In this document: piece by piece, positions 23,405 to 37,040 of the stretch | Position numbering within the stretch: the first letter of the stretch is position 1 | Layout of the letters: every line of letters starts with the position of its first letter | Assembly (NCBI GenBank): GCA_963970005.1 | Contig: CAXAMN010025694.1 | Coordinates: 867,875-931,874 of the forward strand | DNA: 64,000 nt | Source: Durusdinium trenchii | Taxonomy: Eukaryota; Sar; Dinophyceae; Suessiales; Symbiodiniaceae | Direction: 5' to 3' | Translations under genes and position numbers: made by a program | The notes under the pieces: model-generated | Seen by the model: the letters and a program-made list of their open reading frames with translations, nothing else | Database searches by the model: none | Told to the model about the DNA's origin: nothing

Positions 23405-24440
23405 GATCTTTGAGATTGCCACCAAAGAGTGTGTAGCTTCCATCACAGGTCTTTGCCCAGGAGAAGCCACGAAACAAAGGGCGATCTTCTACGCCCTCAA
23501 GCAGCTAGTTCTGGATCAAACTCACGTTGGCATCTCCAATCTGCAGGTCTGGAAATCATGGACTCCTCACATGGCCATGGAGCGGTACCAGACCTACATC
23601 AAGATCTTGAGCTTGAAGATTTTGAGATGATCCGCCCACTGCTTTTCATGGCTCACCTTCAACAAGAGGAGGGCATGCGCACCAGGAAGGCCCTCAAAAG
23701 AATTGCACAGGATCGAGCCCGTGAAGAGGCTCCCACGGACTTCCTTGCTTACCAATCGATGAGGACCTTGGAGACATCCTGGTGGTTGCAGCAGGGAGGA
23801 TGGATCTGTTGCTTCGTGATTCCAACCACTTCCTTCGCAAGAAGGCGGAACTCAACACTGAGGCTAATCGTTGGTCCAACAGAAGAAGGATTTAATCGCA
23901 TTCCTGCTCCAGCACCCTGAACATCAAGGTCACGAGTGGCAAGCACATCGCAGCGGAGCCATTTGTGGCCAGCGAGTACATGTCAAAAGCATGCTACAAG
24001 AGATCAAGGAAGCCATGAACAAAGAGTGCACGGCCCACATCATCGACAAGCCCGTGAAAGCTCCAAGGATGACCATCATCCAACAGCTCATAGAAGCACA
24101 GGACAAGCCGCAAGCTGGAGTCCATTTCCTGAGACTCGAGAAAGCATATTTGCGCTGCACCCAATGCCGGGCATATGGCTTGCCCGTACGAACGAGCAGA
24201 CCTTCGAGGCCTTTGTGGGAGAGACGTGCCACAGCGGACCGATCCCTCCGGCCGTGTGGAGAGGCCGTGTGGAGAGGCCACAAACCCACACGATGCAAAG
24301 GATGGGCATGGCTGCAGAATGCTCGAGATCTCCTGCAAAAAGCAGGATCGTGGACGGCGAGGTCCTTTTGAACAAGCGCCTCAGAGAATCTTGTTCCAGC
24401 AGGTCACAAGACCTTCGGCTGATGTTTCGCTAGCACGCTG
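23405..24440 (+). pseudogene. Frameshifted plus-strand relic of a dinoflagellate multicopy gene or retroelement
   Basis: Protein-like pieces follow each other on the plus strand but in changing frames. They are IGIFEIATKECVASITGL and LQVWKSWTPHMAMERYQTYI (about 23410-23630), EDFEMIRPLLFMAHLQQEEG with KALKRIAQDRAREEAPTDF (23610-23750), a segment from DLGDILVVAAGRMDLLL (23765-23890), VTSGKHIAAEPFVASEYMSK (23930-24030), then QEIKEAMNKECTAHIIDKP and YLRCTQCRAYGLPV (24000-24190) with ARTNEQTFEAFVGETCHSG in the next frame. No intact reading frame spans it. The CxxC segment suggests a zinc-binding end. The first pieces recall RNase-H-like parts of dinoflagellate LINE-type elements, but that assignment is weak. 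Confidence 0.55.
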
Positions 24441-26337
24441 TGGCACTGGAAAAGGCCGTGCAAAAAATATACATACACCTACTTGGACCAGTATGGAAGG
24501 AAAACGACTACCAGGTGACATTCCATATGTTGGTGATGTCACGCCCATAAATTAAAACGTTTTACAACCAAACCAAAAGTGAAGTTGGTGACCGGAATCT
24601 GAGGATCTCTCATGGTGAACCGTCAAAGTGGAGATGGTTGGGCTCACCTGCCAAGTGATAGCCAGCCATGCTGGAGACTCACCTGGACCGCCATGGAATC
24701 TCATGATTCTCGTGACCACCGCTGAGCTCGTGAGGCGGCCAAATCCAATTCATTCCGGTCTTTTCGAGAGCTTTTAAAGCATCATGTGTAACCCTGAGAA
24801 GTCTGAATAAACGTGATAATGCTACGGTATCGTAATAATATATCATCCTTCCAAAAGGCAGGTCAAAAAACATGTTACACCACCAGCCCAAATGTCAAAA
24901 CCGAGCACGTTTCCCAGCTTATGTTGGTTGCCCGGGGCTTGCCCTGGCTTTTCAGAGACACCGTCCTGGGCGTCCTTTATGTTGTCGCGGCTGAAGAGTA
25001 GCAAGATTCTCTTGGTGATCCGTTCCCGAGGCCCTCGTCTCAAGCCAGCCCTTCTGCATAGTCGAGGATGGGCAAGGTGGCAAAAGGAGCACTGATCTCC
25101 TTTAGGACACCCGACTTGAGTCCTAAGTCATCGGACTCGAAAGGACACGAAAACGACGAAAGGACGTCGTGGGATGTGGCCGGTTTGCGCAACTGCTGAC
25201 AGAAGCCGTGCACCAAAGAAAACGGTTTGTTCAGGGATGATCCCCCTCGGGGCGTGCGAAGCCTAGAAATCGCAGCCCTCGGATCCTCAGGTCCTATAGA
25301 AATCAGCACCAGTCCTTAATGGAACCCAGCACCTCTTTAGGCACTGCCTCGACAATAGGCAGTGAGATACCTCACACCCCGCCAAAGCTGTCAAATCCAA
25401 AGCTTTTCGTCCTTGTGTTTCACCTGCCACTTGTGCGGATCAAGTCACTGGGCGAAGACGCAGGGTTGACACCTCTCATGGTGGGCCGACAGGTCCGCAG
25501 AAAAGGAGGAGTGGTCCATCTGGATGGGGTCTCCACTTGAGATCGGAGGTGGAAAAAAACAAGTGGCAAGTCTTTCAGATTCCTTGAGAGCAGTTGTTGC
25601 AAACCTACTGTGTCTTCTGTGAACCAGGAGCCTGGAAGAACCCAGGCTGCGACACCGCGGTTTGGCCTGCCGGTTGCATGGCCCGCACTGCTGTCTGCAG
25701 TGCTCGACGCAGAGTAGCTACGGGACTTCTCCACATCGCTTGGCCTCCAAGCGACCTGCTGGTGCTGCTGAGGACACGGGCACCATTTCGTGTCCAAAAA
25801 GACGGGTGTCCTGCCCTGAATTTGGTCGTTTCATGTCATCCTCACCCATTCGACCCGCTTACATGGGAGAGACTAGTTACTTGGCAACCGACCACTAGAA
25901 CCAAGCTGTCCATTTGGATGGTCGGTCTGTCTGCTTCTCCAAGAAAAGGAGACCGCAGAAAGCCCAAAGGCGAGGCGAACGAAGAAAAGTCACCGAGGGA
26001 CTCGAACGAAGGGTCACACCGAGGCTCGGGAGCCCACCGACCGACAAAAGACCTAAGAACTCAACGGGCCTAACATGTCACATGTCATGTCATGTGTTGC
26101 GCCATGGTATGGAACCGGTCCCCGTTCCAGCCACCAACGTGATGTAAAGATTCCATAGTAGATTCCATGCCTGATGGGCGTGGAAGAGTGACATAGAGTG
26201 ACCCTACAACAAAGACTTTGAAGGGTCGTCGATGGGTCAATCGATGAGTGCGAGTTCGCCTACGCCTACAGAGAACCACTCGAGAGAGTGGGTCGTCGTC
26301 TAGCGTGCTCAGTGCTCATGAATCATTTGTGGTAATT
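24441..26337. other. No supportable gene
   Basis: Open stretches occur in several frames on both strands, but none has convincing protein composition, consistent splice signals or a recognisable family. GC is higher than in the 1-23 kb block. Probably degraded mobile-element sequence. Confidence 0.5.
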
Positions 26338-26409
26338 GACTCTTGATTTATACACCCCCTCAATTTGAATTGAAACACCTCTTCATAGGGGGGCTATTAA
26401 TCAAGAGTC
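26338..26409. mobile_element. Short hairpin element with 11-bp terminal inverted repeats
   Basis: GACTCTTGATT at 26338-26348 is the exact reverse complement of AATCAAGAGTC at 26399-26409. The interior contains ACACCCCCTC and AGGGGGGCT. Read on the minus strand it matches the segment at 37041-37093 (GAAGAGGTGT, G-run, ATCAAGAGTC). It could be a MITE, or a polypurine-tract/LTR end of a retrotransposon. Confidence 0.55.
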
Positions 26410-27725
26410 TACATTGATCTACATTACTTATTTTTGGTACTCAATGTGGGCGCAAATCAACACCCCTTCAGATCAACAGGACTCGCTTGGCTCACCATGT
26501 GATCCCAGCATTCACCTTTCAGCCGTTGAGCCGTTGAGTTGGTCCACCACCCCGCGGGTGTCATCGAACGGTTCCCGCCTCCGCCTCGACCAATCCCGAT
26601 CTGATCATGACGTTTGGAGCGGACGTCTCTGCTTTCGAGGGAAGTCGCCTCAAAGTCGTCACTGGCCCAACGGCGGAAACCTCGCTGCGCTGGCCAATGC
26701 CACCTTAAATGTGCATCCTTAAATTCACCCTCTAAATAGAAGGTCTTTGAGCCAAATGTCATCATGTCAAGAAATTGGACATGGACAGGTCACGTAGGGG
26801 ATGTGAGGACTGCGGCAGGTTTGCTGTCTGACGTTCTGTTAGCTTGTCAGGAGGCAATGCTCAACGAAGAGAATTGAACCACCCCGACCTCCACCGGAGC
26901 TGAATGGGAAGATGTTTCATGATCTTTCTGAACTGTGCATCTCTTCGACATCTGGCTACATCGCATGGAATGATTCAAAACCATGTGGCCCAAAAGACCG
27001 AGATACGCGAGTGGCGCAGCCCTGCCTCCTTGGGCCCTGGTTTCACGATGGTCCCAGGGTCTCCGCCCCACCCCACGAGTGGTGGGCGGCCGGGCATAGT
27101 CGCCCGCGGATCGTTGCTGTCCATTGGGTGCGACGACGCGCAAGGCTGGAGGCAGGCGCACCTTCGTGGCCGCCTGCGTGGTGTGGACGATTCGAAGGAG
27201 ACCGGACGAGTCGGAACCCAGCACCCTGGTGACCCTGTGACCCTGCCGTGACCTGCACAGTCGTGAACGAAGGTTGAAAAGGAACCAAGTGCAGCTCACC
27301 CCTGACCCATTCGTCGGACCGTTTCTGGCCACACTGGTAAGCAGGCAGCTCCAACTGGCAGGTAGCGAGGTGACGGGGCCTTGAATCGGAGTTCCAGTCT
27401 GAGGCATAATAACTTATCATAAGTCGAACAGCCAAATCACCAGAACCAACCCTCAAAAGCCAAAGCACATGTATTCAACTTAAACGTCTAGCTGTTTTCT
27501 GGACCTTTCTTTCAAGGTACACCTGGTACTGTTCTGGACCCTCCAGTTCCCCTCACCACCATCTCAGATCACGTGAACCGTGGGTGAGGCTCATCAGGTG
27601 ACACCCAAGGCCGACCAGGGTGGAGGATGGGACGGCGCAAGCCGCAAGCTGCAGTCCCCATTCGTCCGGTCTCACCATTCTTTGAGCGTTCTTTGAGGCC
27701 AGAATTATACCCAGACACGACTAAT

Positions 27726-27793
27726 GGGACTGCCATATATGCCGATCAGTTGAATTGGTTTTGGGGGTCAATGTAGGCATATATGCCAGTCCC
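27726..27793. mobile_element. 68-bp hairpin element with 18-bp terminal inverted repeats (family A, copy 1)
   Basis: GGGACTGCCATATATGCC (27726-27743) pairs with GGCATATATGCCAGTCCC (27776-27793) with one mismatch. The interior (GATCAGTTG...TTTGGGGGTCAATGTA) reappears reverse-complemented in the element at 56359-56436, so this is a dispersed palindromic family. Confidence 0.75.
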
Positions 27794-28167
27794 ATGGAGT
27801 GTTTGCATTATATTTCTATGTTCCATACTTCACGGGCATTCTTTCACCACTTAAGGGAAGACTTACAGTGTCGACTCGACTACAAAAGATCAAGCATCCA
27901 TCTGTTTTGCTAGAGCATCTCCGAACGCTCGCCCCCACATCGGAAAAACCACGACAGCTCCAGCGGGGCTGCCGGGCGCGAGCGGCTCCCGGCCATGACG
28001 ACGAGGGCCGAATCCTCCAAAAAGTGTTCACCGTGCAAACGTTCCCAAACCTCGGTCTTCGGAGCGGCTCGACGACACGTGTCCCGTCGACCGCGGTCGG
28101 GTTCCAAAACAACCGCCGTGTTCGGACCCCCGCGATTCGGGGTGGGGTTTTGGGGGGCGCGTTGGGA

Positions 28168-28213
28168 GCAACACCGCGACCAACGCGTAACACCGCGACC
28201 AACGCGTCGCAGG
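28168..28213. repeat. Tandem direct repeat, two copies of about 19 bp
   Basis: AACACCGCGACCAACGCGT occurs twice back to back. Very GC-rich; no associated gene. Confidence 0.8.
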
Positions 28214-31200
28214 AGTTCGGTCTAAAGGTTACTCTTTTCATCTCTTTTCGAAGCATGGAGGTCAGGCAATGGAGATCAGTGGGATTTGTTGGGAGGATTT
28301 GGCACTGTTGGTTTCATGTTCCTGTCTTCTTGCTCCCGTTTGGCGTCCTGCTTGTAAGTGCTTCTAGAACATCATATAGCTCATTGTTTCCAGGGAAGGT
28401 GTCATGGGAAAAGGGTCTTCCACACTTTTCTCGTGCGCCGGCGTTCAAACGCTCTCAGAGTAGTTAGCTTATTATATTTAATTCATTATAATTCATTATA
28501 TCATGCTTTGGCATTTGGGATGTTGAAGTGGAAACCTTACACTTGTAGTCGTGCATGCTCACAACAATCATAATCACATACTAGATACAAAATGATTCTG
28601 AGGGTTCACCATTAAAGTTTTAAAGCTACATTTGTGAATTTGTTGCGGAACTCAGTGCAAACAATTGGAGTACACAACTGCTGCTATGCAAATTTGTGTG
28701 GCTTGTGGCTTGTGATGATCAATTCTTGGCCACATGGAGAGGCCATGTCGCAGGTGTGTTCGGGTCCATATGGGTCAATATTCAATGCATACCAGGCTGA
28801 AGTGGCTCACACCGGGGCCCCGTAGATACACCATGATACACCCACAAAACCCGCTGATGACACGAATGCCTCAGCCAGAATATCTGGACCTCTCAGCTGT
28901 GATATAGAGTTACCCTCAGACTCTTCCTCACTAACATGAAAGTGGATAGATAGCAGGGTCCCTTCAAAGACTACTTTCCTTTTACACACAGTGGGTTCAT
29001 CCACTTCCATGTGATGTGTTCCTCGGAGTAGATCATCATGCGCCTGCCGGACGCCAGGCCGGACGGACTGAGTGCCCCCCGAGTGTCCCGGCACCTTTCA
29101 CTTGGTCCGGTGGCACCTGAAGCGGAGCCGGGAGTGGCACCTCAACCGGCGAATTCAGCCATAGCCGGTGCTGTGGCCGTCCAGGTGACAAAACGTGGTG
29201 GGGTGGGTCATATGAGCAACAGAATTCGACGACTGAGGTGAGCCTGCCACGGGTTTTCATGGTCTCCCATAAACCCTCCCACTTGCTCTCATCGCTTCCT
29301 TGGTGGAACCGGTGACGCCTTCGCTCGGCAAAGCTCCGAGCTCGACGAAGGATCGACGTTCAGGCAGATACATATATATATATATATAGGCCTAGCTATA
29401 TATGTCTATATTGTATCTGCTTCTGTATTGCGGCGCACCCATTTTTTCATTTGTCCGTCATGGACACCCGTTGCCGAAACTCAATACCAATCATCCAAAT
29501 CCAAAGCCGGCCCAAAAGGATTGAAACTGCCAGTTGATGGTATTCATCTTTTTCTAGCGCACGATGCTCATAGGGGTAACTCCTCACAAACAAAGTAACA
29601 CTAAATTAAAGGTTCTTGATGGTTCTTGCAAAGGGAACAGGAAAGCCCTTCGATTTCCATGTTGCACTTTTTGGCACGAGTTTCATAGAAAGGATCTGCC
29701 AAAATTTGATATAATCGTTAACATGGATCATTTGTAATTCCCGAGTTGAAAAAAAGAAAACAACGTAATAATAAAGCAAAAGCCCTAGGGCTCCAAGTAC
29801 CTTCGTTTCGAAGGTGTTTGGGGTGGGTGCCAGGAGGGAAGAGCTATCAAAGCATCAAGGAGTCAGACTGGGCCCCACATTGCTACGGACCCGGTGGACC
29901 CGGGCCGCACATCCGTTCACGCCCGGCGACTTCGCTCACCGCACCGTGAACTGGGCGAGACGGTGAGTGAGACGGCGTGTCTCGTGAGATACTGAGTTCC
30001 CCCCACGCCGCCGTGGGAGGTGCGGCAAAAGATCTGGCCATGGGAGCACTTGAAGGCCTCAACGGCCAGATCCGTGTGAAGAATGAGCTCCAAAGCAGGT
30101 TCAAATGAATGACACGGAGAGGTGGTGGTACAGGAAACGCGGGATAAAACAGCAAAACCTTGAAACTGATGTCTATCTTTTTACCTCACCCCCAACTCTG
30201 ATTTCTTTAGAAGAAGGTGGGGGATACCTGGACCATCCTGTCTGGGTATCCCATTAAAGGGATCCCATCAAAATCCCCCTAAGGTAGTGGGCTGGGTTCA
30301 GTGAATGCTCGTACTCTCTCACTCAAAGCTACGCCCGGACAGCCAAAATGGGTGTGCAAAAACTGGAAAGATCCGGATTTTCCGAATAAGACTCAATAAG
30401 CAGGTGAACCTACATCCAGGTGGTTCGTTCCGGGCTTCGGGTACCTCCCCGGTCATCACCCCAGTCACCCGAGTTGGACGACAGAAGGGGCGGAGTTGGC
30501 GGCGGAAGCGCCATGACTGGAAAGCTACGACCTGAGAGAGTGGGCCCGGAAAGGGGCCTGAGACTGAAACTCAGGGTGTTGTGGTGATACGATTCGCATC
30601 TCTCATGGTGAAAACAGATCGCCACTAGCCTTTCCCCTCCAAGAGTGCACAGCATCCCTTGTACATGGCCCTAGAGTTGAGTTCTCTCAGCTGCAAGAGT
30701 TTATGCAGAAGGTGGAGCCCAGGGGCAGAATTCCAACCATAGGATCAATCATTCATTGATTTGTTTCGACTTGTCCCGGGAAGGAGCACACTGGGATCAC
30801 CTGGTGCATGCAGGACTAGTGGGAAAACAACAGTACAAGATCAAGAACGATTGGCCGGATTTTGTCGTTCAAATCGTTGAGTGCATAGAACCATGGTGCC
30901 AGGCTTCGGTAAGGACGGTGGCACCCCATCCATCCCGCCTTGTCTTTTGCCTCACGACCACCAATGATCCACATACCATTGGCACCTGTCAGCAACACGT
31001 GTGGCGGACGGGACATGTCAGTGGAAATGCTGCAACGTATATGCTTGTGACCGTGACCCCCAACCATTAGTAGGGCCGAGTCTATGTCCCATCTTCCAAA
31101 TCGGTTTCAAAAAGTCGGTCTAACAAAAGGTCAGTCAACACTTGGGTCGATCTCATGTCCTCAAAGCTGTGCAACTTGGAAGTCCACATGTCCGAACCTT

Positions 31201-33400
31201 AAAGCCGGAGGAGCATCGCCAGCTCGAGCCCTTCCAGCCGACCCGTCCGTGAGAGCAGAATCCCAGCTCCGCCCTCCGCCTGAGTACAGCCAGAAGTTCC
31301 CGGCTCTTTGCTCCCACACCTCAGGTCAACCCATGGTGGACTAGCGACGTGCTGGTCTAGACCGGCCGTGTGAGAAATCACGGGGGTACATTGAATTTGA
31401 AAACCCTTCACGTCTCTCAACTCCTTCCTCCGGCCACTCAAGGCACCCGGCTGGATGGCCATTCGCAGTCTCTGAAAGAATCACATACTCTCCCCCACAC
31501 TGCTGCTGGCCGTTGGGGGACACCACGAAAAGGCGCCTCGCACGATGTCCGTCGTCCGGCAGAATTTTCGCGCCAAGGCAGCTGGGGCGCCAGACACTCC
31601 AATACTACCATATATGTGAATCATACATATAACTCACCTAGACATAATAAAACAATACAACATGTGTAATGATGTATAATGTGTATATATATATATAATC
31701 AACATTGACCTTGGGCACGGCATATCTCATTATATACAAGAGCCCCGTGGATGATGATGGTTAGGATTGGTTAGGTTGCAAATCCGTCTCAAAAAGAGTA
31801 TACTGGTAACGAGGTACACCCTATATACATTGACCCCTTTTCACCCACATCTTCCATGCATGGAGTGTCTGGTATAGCAAGTACTGGCTTTGTCTGGCGC
31901 TACTGTACATGGCTCTGAAGCAAAATCACGGTACCTTGGTTGACCTACCTTAGAGGTCGTTCGCTACATGGTGGACTGGTCGGGCTCCAGGTTTGGATCC
32001 ATCCTCACATTCTTACTGTGGTTTGTGTGTAGGCGGCACAAACCCGGTTTATATGGACCCATATGGACCCCCATCTCAAAAGACATCTCTCTGAACCCAC
32101 TGTATGCAGGCTTTCGGGCCATCCACAGTGACCTGATAAGTCACTAACCGAGGCCACAGCGATGGCTTCATTCGAGAGAAGCTGGACGCATCGAACGCTG
32201 CTCCTGGCTGGAATGACACGAGAAAAAAGTGCATAATACTTCCACCCCCTCTCCCCTGAAAGACCAATGATTGAATCCACTTGAAGCATTTAGTCCGAAC
32301 TGATTGCATCATCCGCAGTGATGAGATGTCTGTTTCTCTCACATCCCCGTATGGTGTTGCAAGGAAGAAATGTAAGACAACACCAGGATGAAGTCCTCTT
32401 GACGATATTTGACGATAAACTTTCCCAAAGCAGTACACAGTACATGTCGATTAACATACAACCCCCCAGAAACTATTCAACCGTGTGGTCAAAGGCTGGG
32501 ATTCTCTATCATCTGCACCAATAGAAGCAACAGGACTGTTCCACGAACTTGAGAGAGGAGGGGGTGAACGAAAGGTAGCAGGCAATCACAAGTATCCCTG
32601 GTAGAAGTCCATGACGGCGTGAACCGGCGCAGGGGGGATTTGATCCGGGGAGGGGGGGCCCCCCCCCCCCCGACGAACAGAATCAACTCTTACAGGACCA
32701 AATTCAATGCACAATCCCAACTCCTGATTGTAATACATTTTTGCTAAAGCAAGGAGAACTCAGGTAGCTCAAGCTACCTTTCGTGACAAACCAAACAGTC
32801 GACAAAAAAATTGGCTCTCAAATTCTTGATTCGTCAACAAACACTAGGCAGAATGGTTTCATGTCGTTTCATGCTGCACCCGTTTCCTGCATTTTCCCGA
32901 GAACATCCAGTTCTAGGTTGATGTCACATGGTGTGGTGTGCATCCGTGATGACTTCGCTCCGAACTCGGTGCAGGTCATCGGAAATCATGTTCCCCATTT
33001 CTGTCAAACAAGTGTTTTGTGACAAGTGCCTACGTCAAAATCTTTGGATGCTTTGCGGCGTCGAGGCTTTGGAGTTCGTGCCCTCCTGAGGAGGAAAACA
33101 ACCGAAAACCTCTCCTCCTTCAGTATGAGAAGCGCAACACCAGCGCGATCGTGGTTTTGCCCAAGGCAACTGCAAATCTTGGTGGTGCCAATTTCATGAA
33201 GACTTAAAAGAACCTGCAGTCTGCAATGTCCACAGCGGCTTCTTGCTGGAAGAGGTTCACCCTAGGGCTTTTAGGCCAGAAAGAACCTCAGAACCGATCA
33301 TTGGACCCTAAAGAATCCCCAAGGCCCATAGATTAACCATTTGAGCCGAAGGTTTTAGGATTATATAGTGAACACATGGACTAGTTGACTAGGTGTTTGT

Positions 33401-36400
33401 GTGTTCCATCTCCAAGACCTGATGGTTTTCCCATGTTTTCTATTGTTTTCTTGGGTCTCGTGCTCAGCTCTGACCCTCTCTGGATTGGAAGTTGGTTCTG
33501 CTTCCTCTGGGTGCCTTCTTGACCTAATTACAAAGGGCTTGAAGGCGGCGATGGACCATGCAGCAAGCCATGAATGCTACGAAGCTTTCGTCAGTTCACC
33601 ACTTGTTCCAGTGGTTTCTGCCTACGGAACCCAAATGGAACCTGCATGGCCGGTAAGTTTCTTCCACCATTCCTCTGGAAACCAACGGTGGTTGCCGTTA
33701 GGCGGATGGTTTGCAGACGGTGAGAAGTCACAAGCTACAAGCAAAAGAACATGGGATCTGGGCTTGCTCTGAACTTGAGAAGGTCATTCAGTGAGGTGTG
33801 GTGCTCCTGCGAACGTTTCTTGCGAAGCTGGACGTCCAGGTCCGATGACGTCTCCAGCCGTAGACCCGGTGCCCAGAAGTCATCTCTTCAACACATCGGG
33901 CTTTTTTGTCTCACTCTCGGGCCAAAGCACACTTGTTGCCTTGGAACCCGGGCCAACCCGAACCGATTTCGGCGCCGAAAGATAGCCGTTTCTGGAAGAC
34001 CTCGTGGGTATGGGGCTAATTCCACCGGCTTTCACCACAGGAATTCTGCAATGAGTTAATTCAACGATGCTTGAAAAGGAGTAACACTGCTGTTGCTAGC
34101 CACTAGCCACTGGATGTTTTTGTTCAGGTCTTATACCAATTGCCAATGACCAAAAGGGTCTTTCTCCTCCCGTTCCTGTCCCGTTGCAGCTCCAGGTGCA
34201 AAGGAACTCATCGCACATGAAGGACGATCGGCCGTTGCCCCCTCGAAGTTGGCCCAGCCTCAGTGCTGAGTTAGGCAATCCCGCGGCCAAGCTGTACGTG
34301 CCCTCCGTGCCCTCCGGTCGAACCACACTTAAGCCTATAGCAAATTGCTTGAGGCGAAGGTGCGAAGATGTACAAAGGCAACAAAAGTGCAAGCCTCATT
34401 TGCACGATGAGACCGGTGTACTGGGGGGGGCCAGCTGAGATGATAATCAGAGGGTTAGAAATGAAACATTACATGTAACATATTGTAACTATATACAGTA
34501 CAACTAATGTCTGCACACTGCGCTGGAGACGTGTTTAATTCAAAAGCCAGAACCGTTGTTAATGTTAGTTGTCGTCTATTGAGTGGAAAAGGCCCCACAG
34601 CCACACACAAAATAGAATGGACTCCTGGCCTTGGCATCAAAGTATTCGGAATGCTGTGTGGGTCGGCCATTGGGTGTTCAGTGTTTCCGGTGTTTCTTCA
34701 GACATGTTAGAGATGTTCAGTGACATACAAAAGTTTACAAATGCAACAGTTCTTTGACCAGTTCTTGGGGGGTTAGATCAAGTCAACTGCTTCTCAGCCA
34801 ACTCAGCAGCCAACAGACTTTAAAAAAGAACACAATTACTTGTTTATTGGTAGAGGGAAAGCACGTCTGAAAAGGGTGCAAAAAAAACATTAAAAGTGTT
34901 CTGGGGCGAAAACATCTGACAAACCCCATGCAGCATCATGACAGTCATCATGGCGCCCGTGAGAAAACATGGGAAAATCCCATCCCATCATCATTTTTCC
35001 CCATGTTCTCCCCCTATTTCTCAATGGACCCTCTGAGAGGGCCCTAAGGGTCGCCGCACCTCTGTGGCACCTTGTCCTCACAGCGCCCGCACCTCGGCTC
35101 CCCAAACGACAGAGGTGCCGGAATTTGGCACTCCAGGGCTCTGCAGCAAAATGGCAAGCAATCAAACTGTATTTATAGATGTGTATATATATATATGCAC
35201 ATGTATGTAAGTATATACATAAAATGTATATAGAAACACAATAATATAGACTATACACCATGATGCACTATGCACTACAGTGTGCACTACAACTAGCATA
35301 AAGCGGTAAAATGGTCATGTTTTGAAGCACTTGAACTATTGAGAAGCAGGTGCTGGGGCGGTCATTGAAATCTTAACTACTTTGCACCTGTGGGGGGTTG
35401 CAACATTCCGAAGACCAGTGAGCGATGGTGAGGGAACCCCGCGATTTCTTGAAGGATTTCAATGTTCCACAGAGTCAGGCAAAAGCAAAACAACAATCAA
35501 ACAAAAAACCGTCCAACCCACTGTTCTCACCATCCTGCTCTCAAATGCTCTTGGATTTGATTAATGTTCATGAATGTTCTTCTGTGCATGCTCTCTACAT
35601 CGACAAATCAACACATTTCTCAGCAAAGACCGACCTCACAGCGAAGCCGGAGCTGTCCCGTCCGCCGGTCGTGTCCGACTGTCCCACCCGGAACCCGGTC
35701 TCAAGAACCGGTGAACCAACACGACCGGTCACTGGACTGGTCGATGGCGGACTGGGCTTGGCCGACTGGACGTTGGCTTGAGGGTTGGGGAACCACAGGT
35801 TTTCTCCCAGAGGTCTCCAGGAGATCACGTCAATGACCTGCCCGAGCGGCGAGCGTCTCACGATGCGAGCGTACGCGCGATGCGAAAGCGAGAGTGAAAG
35901 CGAGGCGCGGCGGAGGAGAGAGGGCGAAGGCATTGTGACATGGTGGGGGTCGGAAGAAGAACCACCTACTACAGTATAGACTGGATCTTATTGATAAATG
36001 ACTTAAAACATCCCACATCAATGTACATCAATGACGAGGTTGATCGATCCAACTGGCGGGAGTTATTCATCAAAAGTCTACAAACATCATTGAGCTGGCC
36101 CCCACAGCTCCCTGCCCCCGGAAATTGGGAGATCCCCCGATGCCCCTGGTGGGGAAAAAGAACGCATGCATAGCGGAGATCTTTGCATGGCCAACCGGAA
36201 GGTCATGGATACATCGATTGTTGGCATTAGATATGCATAATCATGTTACATCCTTTTCATTCATGTATCAGATATCGTGGTGGTGGAGGTGGACCGACAT
36301 TATATTGACCGACATGCTGGCAGCTTCCATGGTATATGGTGAGTCATCGTAGCTCGTTCTTGGCCGCCCGATATGAGCGCCCGCCCTAGATGGAGCTGAC

Positions 36401-37040
36401 TCAGCTGCCATCAACTGTCAGGCCAGGTTAAAGAATGCTTATAAGAGAACTCGGTCATCTCATTCATCTCATTGTGATCCTAGGTGTTTCAAGCTTCAAT
36501 TAAATTTCGAACTCAGAATCCTGGCCCCTCATGCATGGCCCGCCGTGCTACTATGTGGTGTGAAGCACCAGTTTGCCTGCAAATCAAATGCTCGCTCCCC
36601 TTAAAAGCCTGAGTTGGAGCACTCTACACATCCTACTAATAGTAGGTGGGTTGAGGATGTCAAGGAAAGACTTCACAGGTGCTTGTGGTGCCAACACAAC
36701 AAGGACCATCCAACTGCCGCGGCCCCGAAGCAAACGAGCCAGTCAAAGAGACCCCTTTCACGGATGTTCTTCCGCGGTGCGGAAGAGACAAAACACCGAG
36801 GCTTCAGTGGGCCAATGTCTTCCAGAACCAACGAACGATGGCCGAACACCCGCAGAACCCCCCAGTCCTGGAGAGGATCGCTGTTGATTTTCACTCGGCA
36901 CCCGCGAGCCCCTGGGAGCCGCGCGGCCGGTAGGGGTTCGCCGGCGCGGGCGAAAACACTCGCGCCGGTCGAGTCGAGCGGCGGCCTCAGCCTGGTGGAA
37001 GAGGGTGGAACTCTATAGGTTCTATTTCAATCTCCCAAGC
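33401..37040. other. Gene-poor stretch with one possible plus-strand exon
   Basis: At about 33470-33656 a plus-strand segment preceded by a pyrimidine-rich tract and GCTCAG encodes LEVGSASSGCLLDLITKGLK and SHECYEAFVSSPLVPVVSAY, and is followed by a textbook GTAAGT donor. No partner exons were found, so it may be an exon relic. The stretch 36600-37020 holds open frames on the plus strand (DVKERLHRCLWCQHNKDHP) upstream of a G-run/ATCAAGAGTC junction, reminiscent of the end of a decayed retroelement. The rest is unassigned. Confidence 0.3.

Larger units (their letters stand above)
26410..33400. other. Gene-poor, GC-rich stretch; scattered repeats only
   Basis: A 222-residue plus-strand open frame at 27799-28467 and an antisense partner of similar length are present, but the composition is Arg/Pro-rich and GC-driven, so it is not called a gene. 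Apart from the hairpin at 27726-27793, the direct repeat near 28171, TA-rich runs at 29370-29405 and 31680-31700, and a G7/C13 run at 32653-32670, I see nothing assignable. Confidence 0.5.

Noticed and set aside
26745..26760. Resemblance to the dinoflagellate spliced-leader end on the minus strand (CATTTGGCTCAAAG)
   Set aside because: It lacks one T of the leader core and has an extra A; no processed gene copy follows.
27799..28467. 222-residue plus-strand open frame
   Set aside because: Arg/Pro-rich composition, a long antisense frame over the same DNA and no recognisable segment; likely GC-driven.
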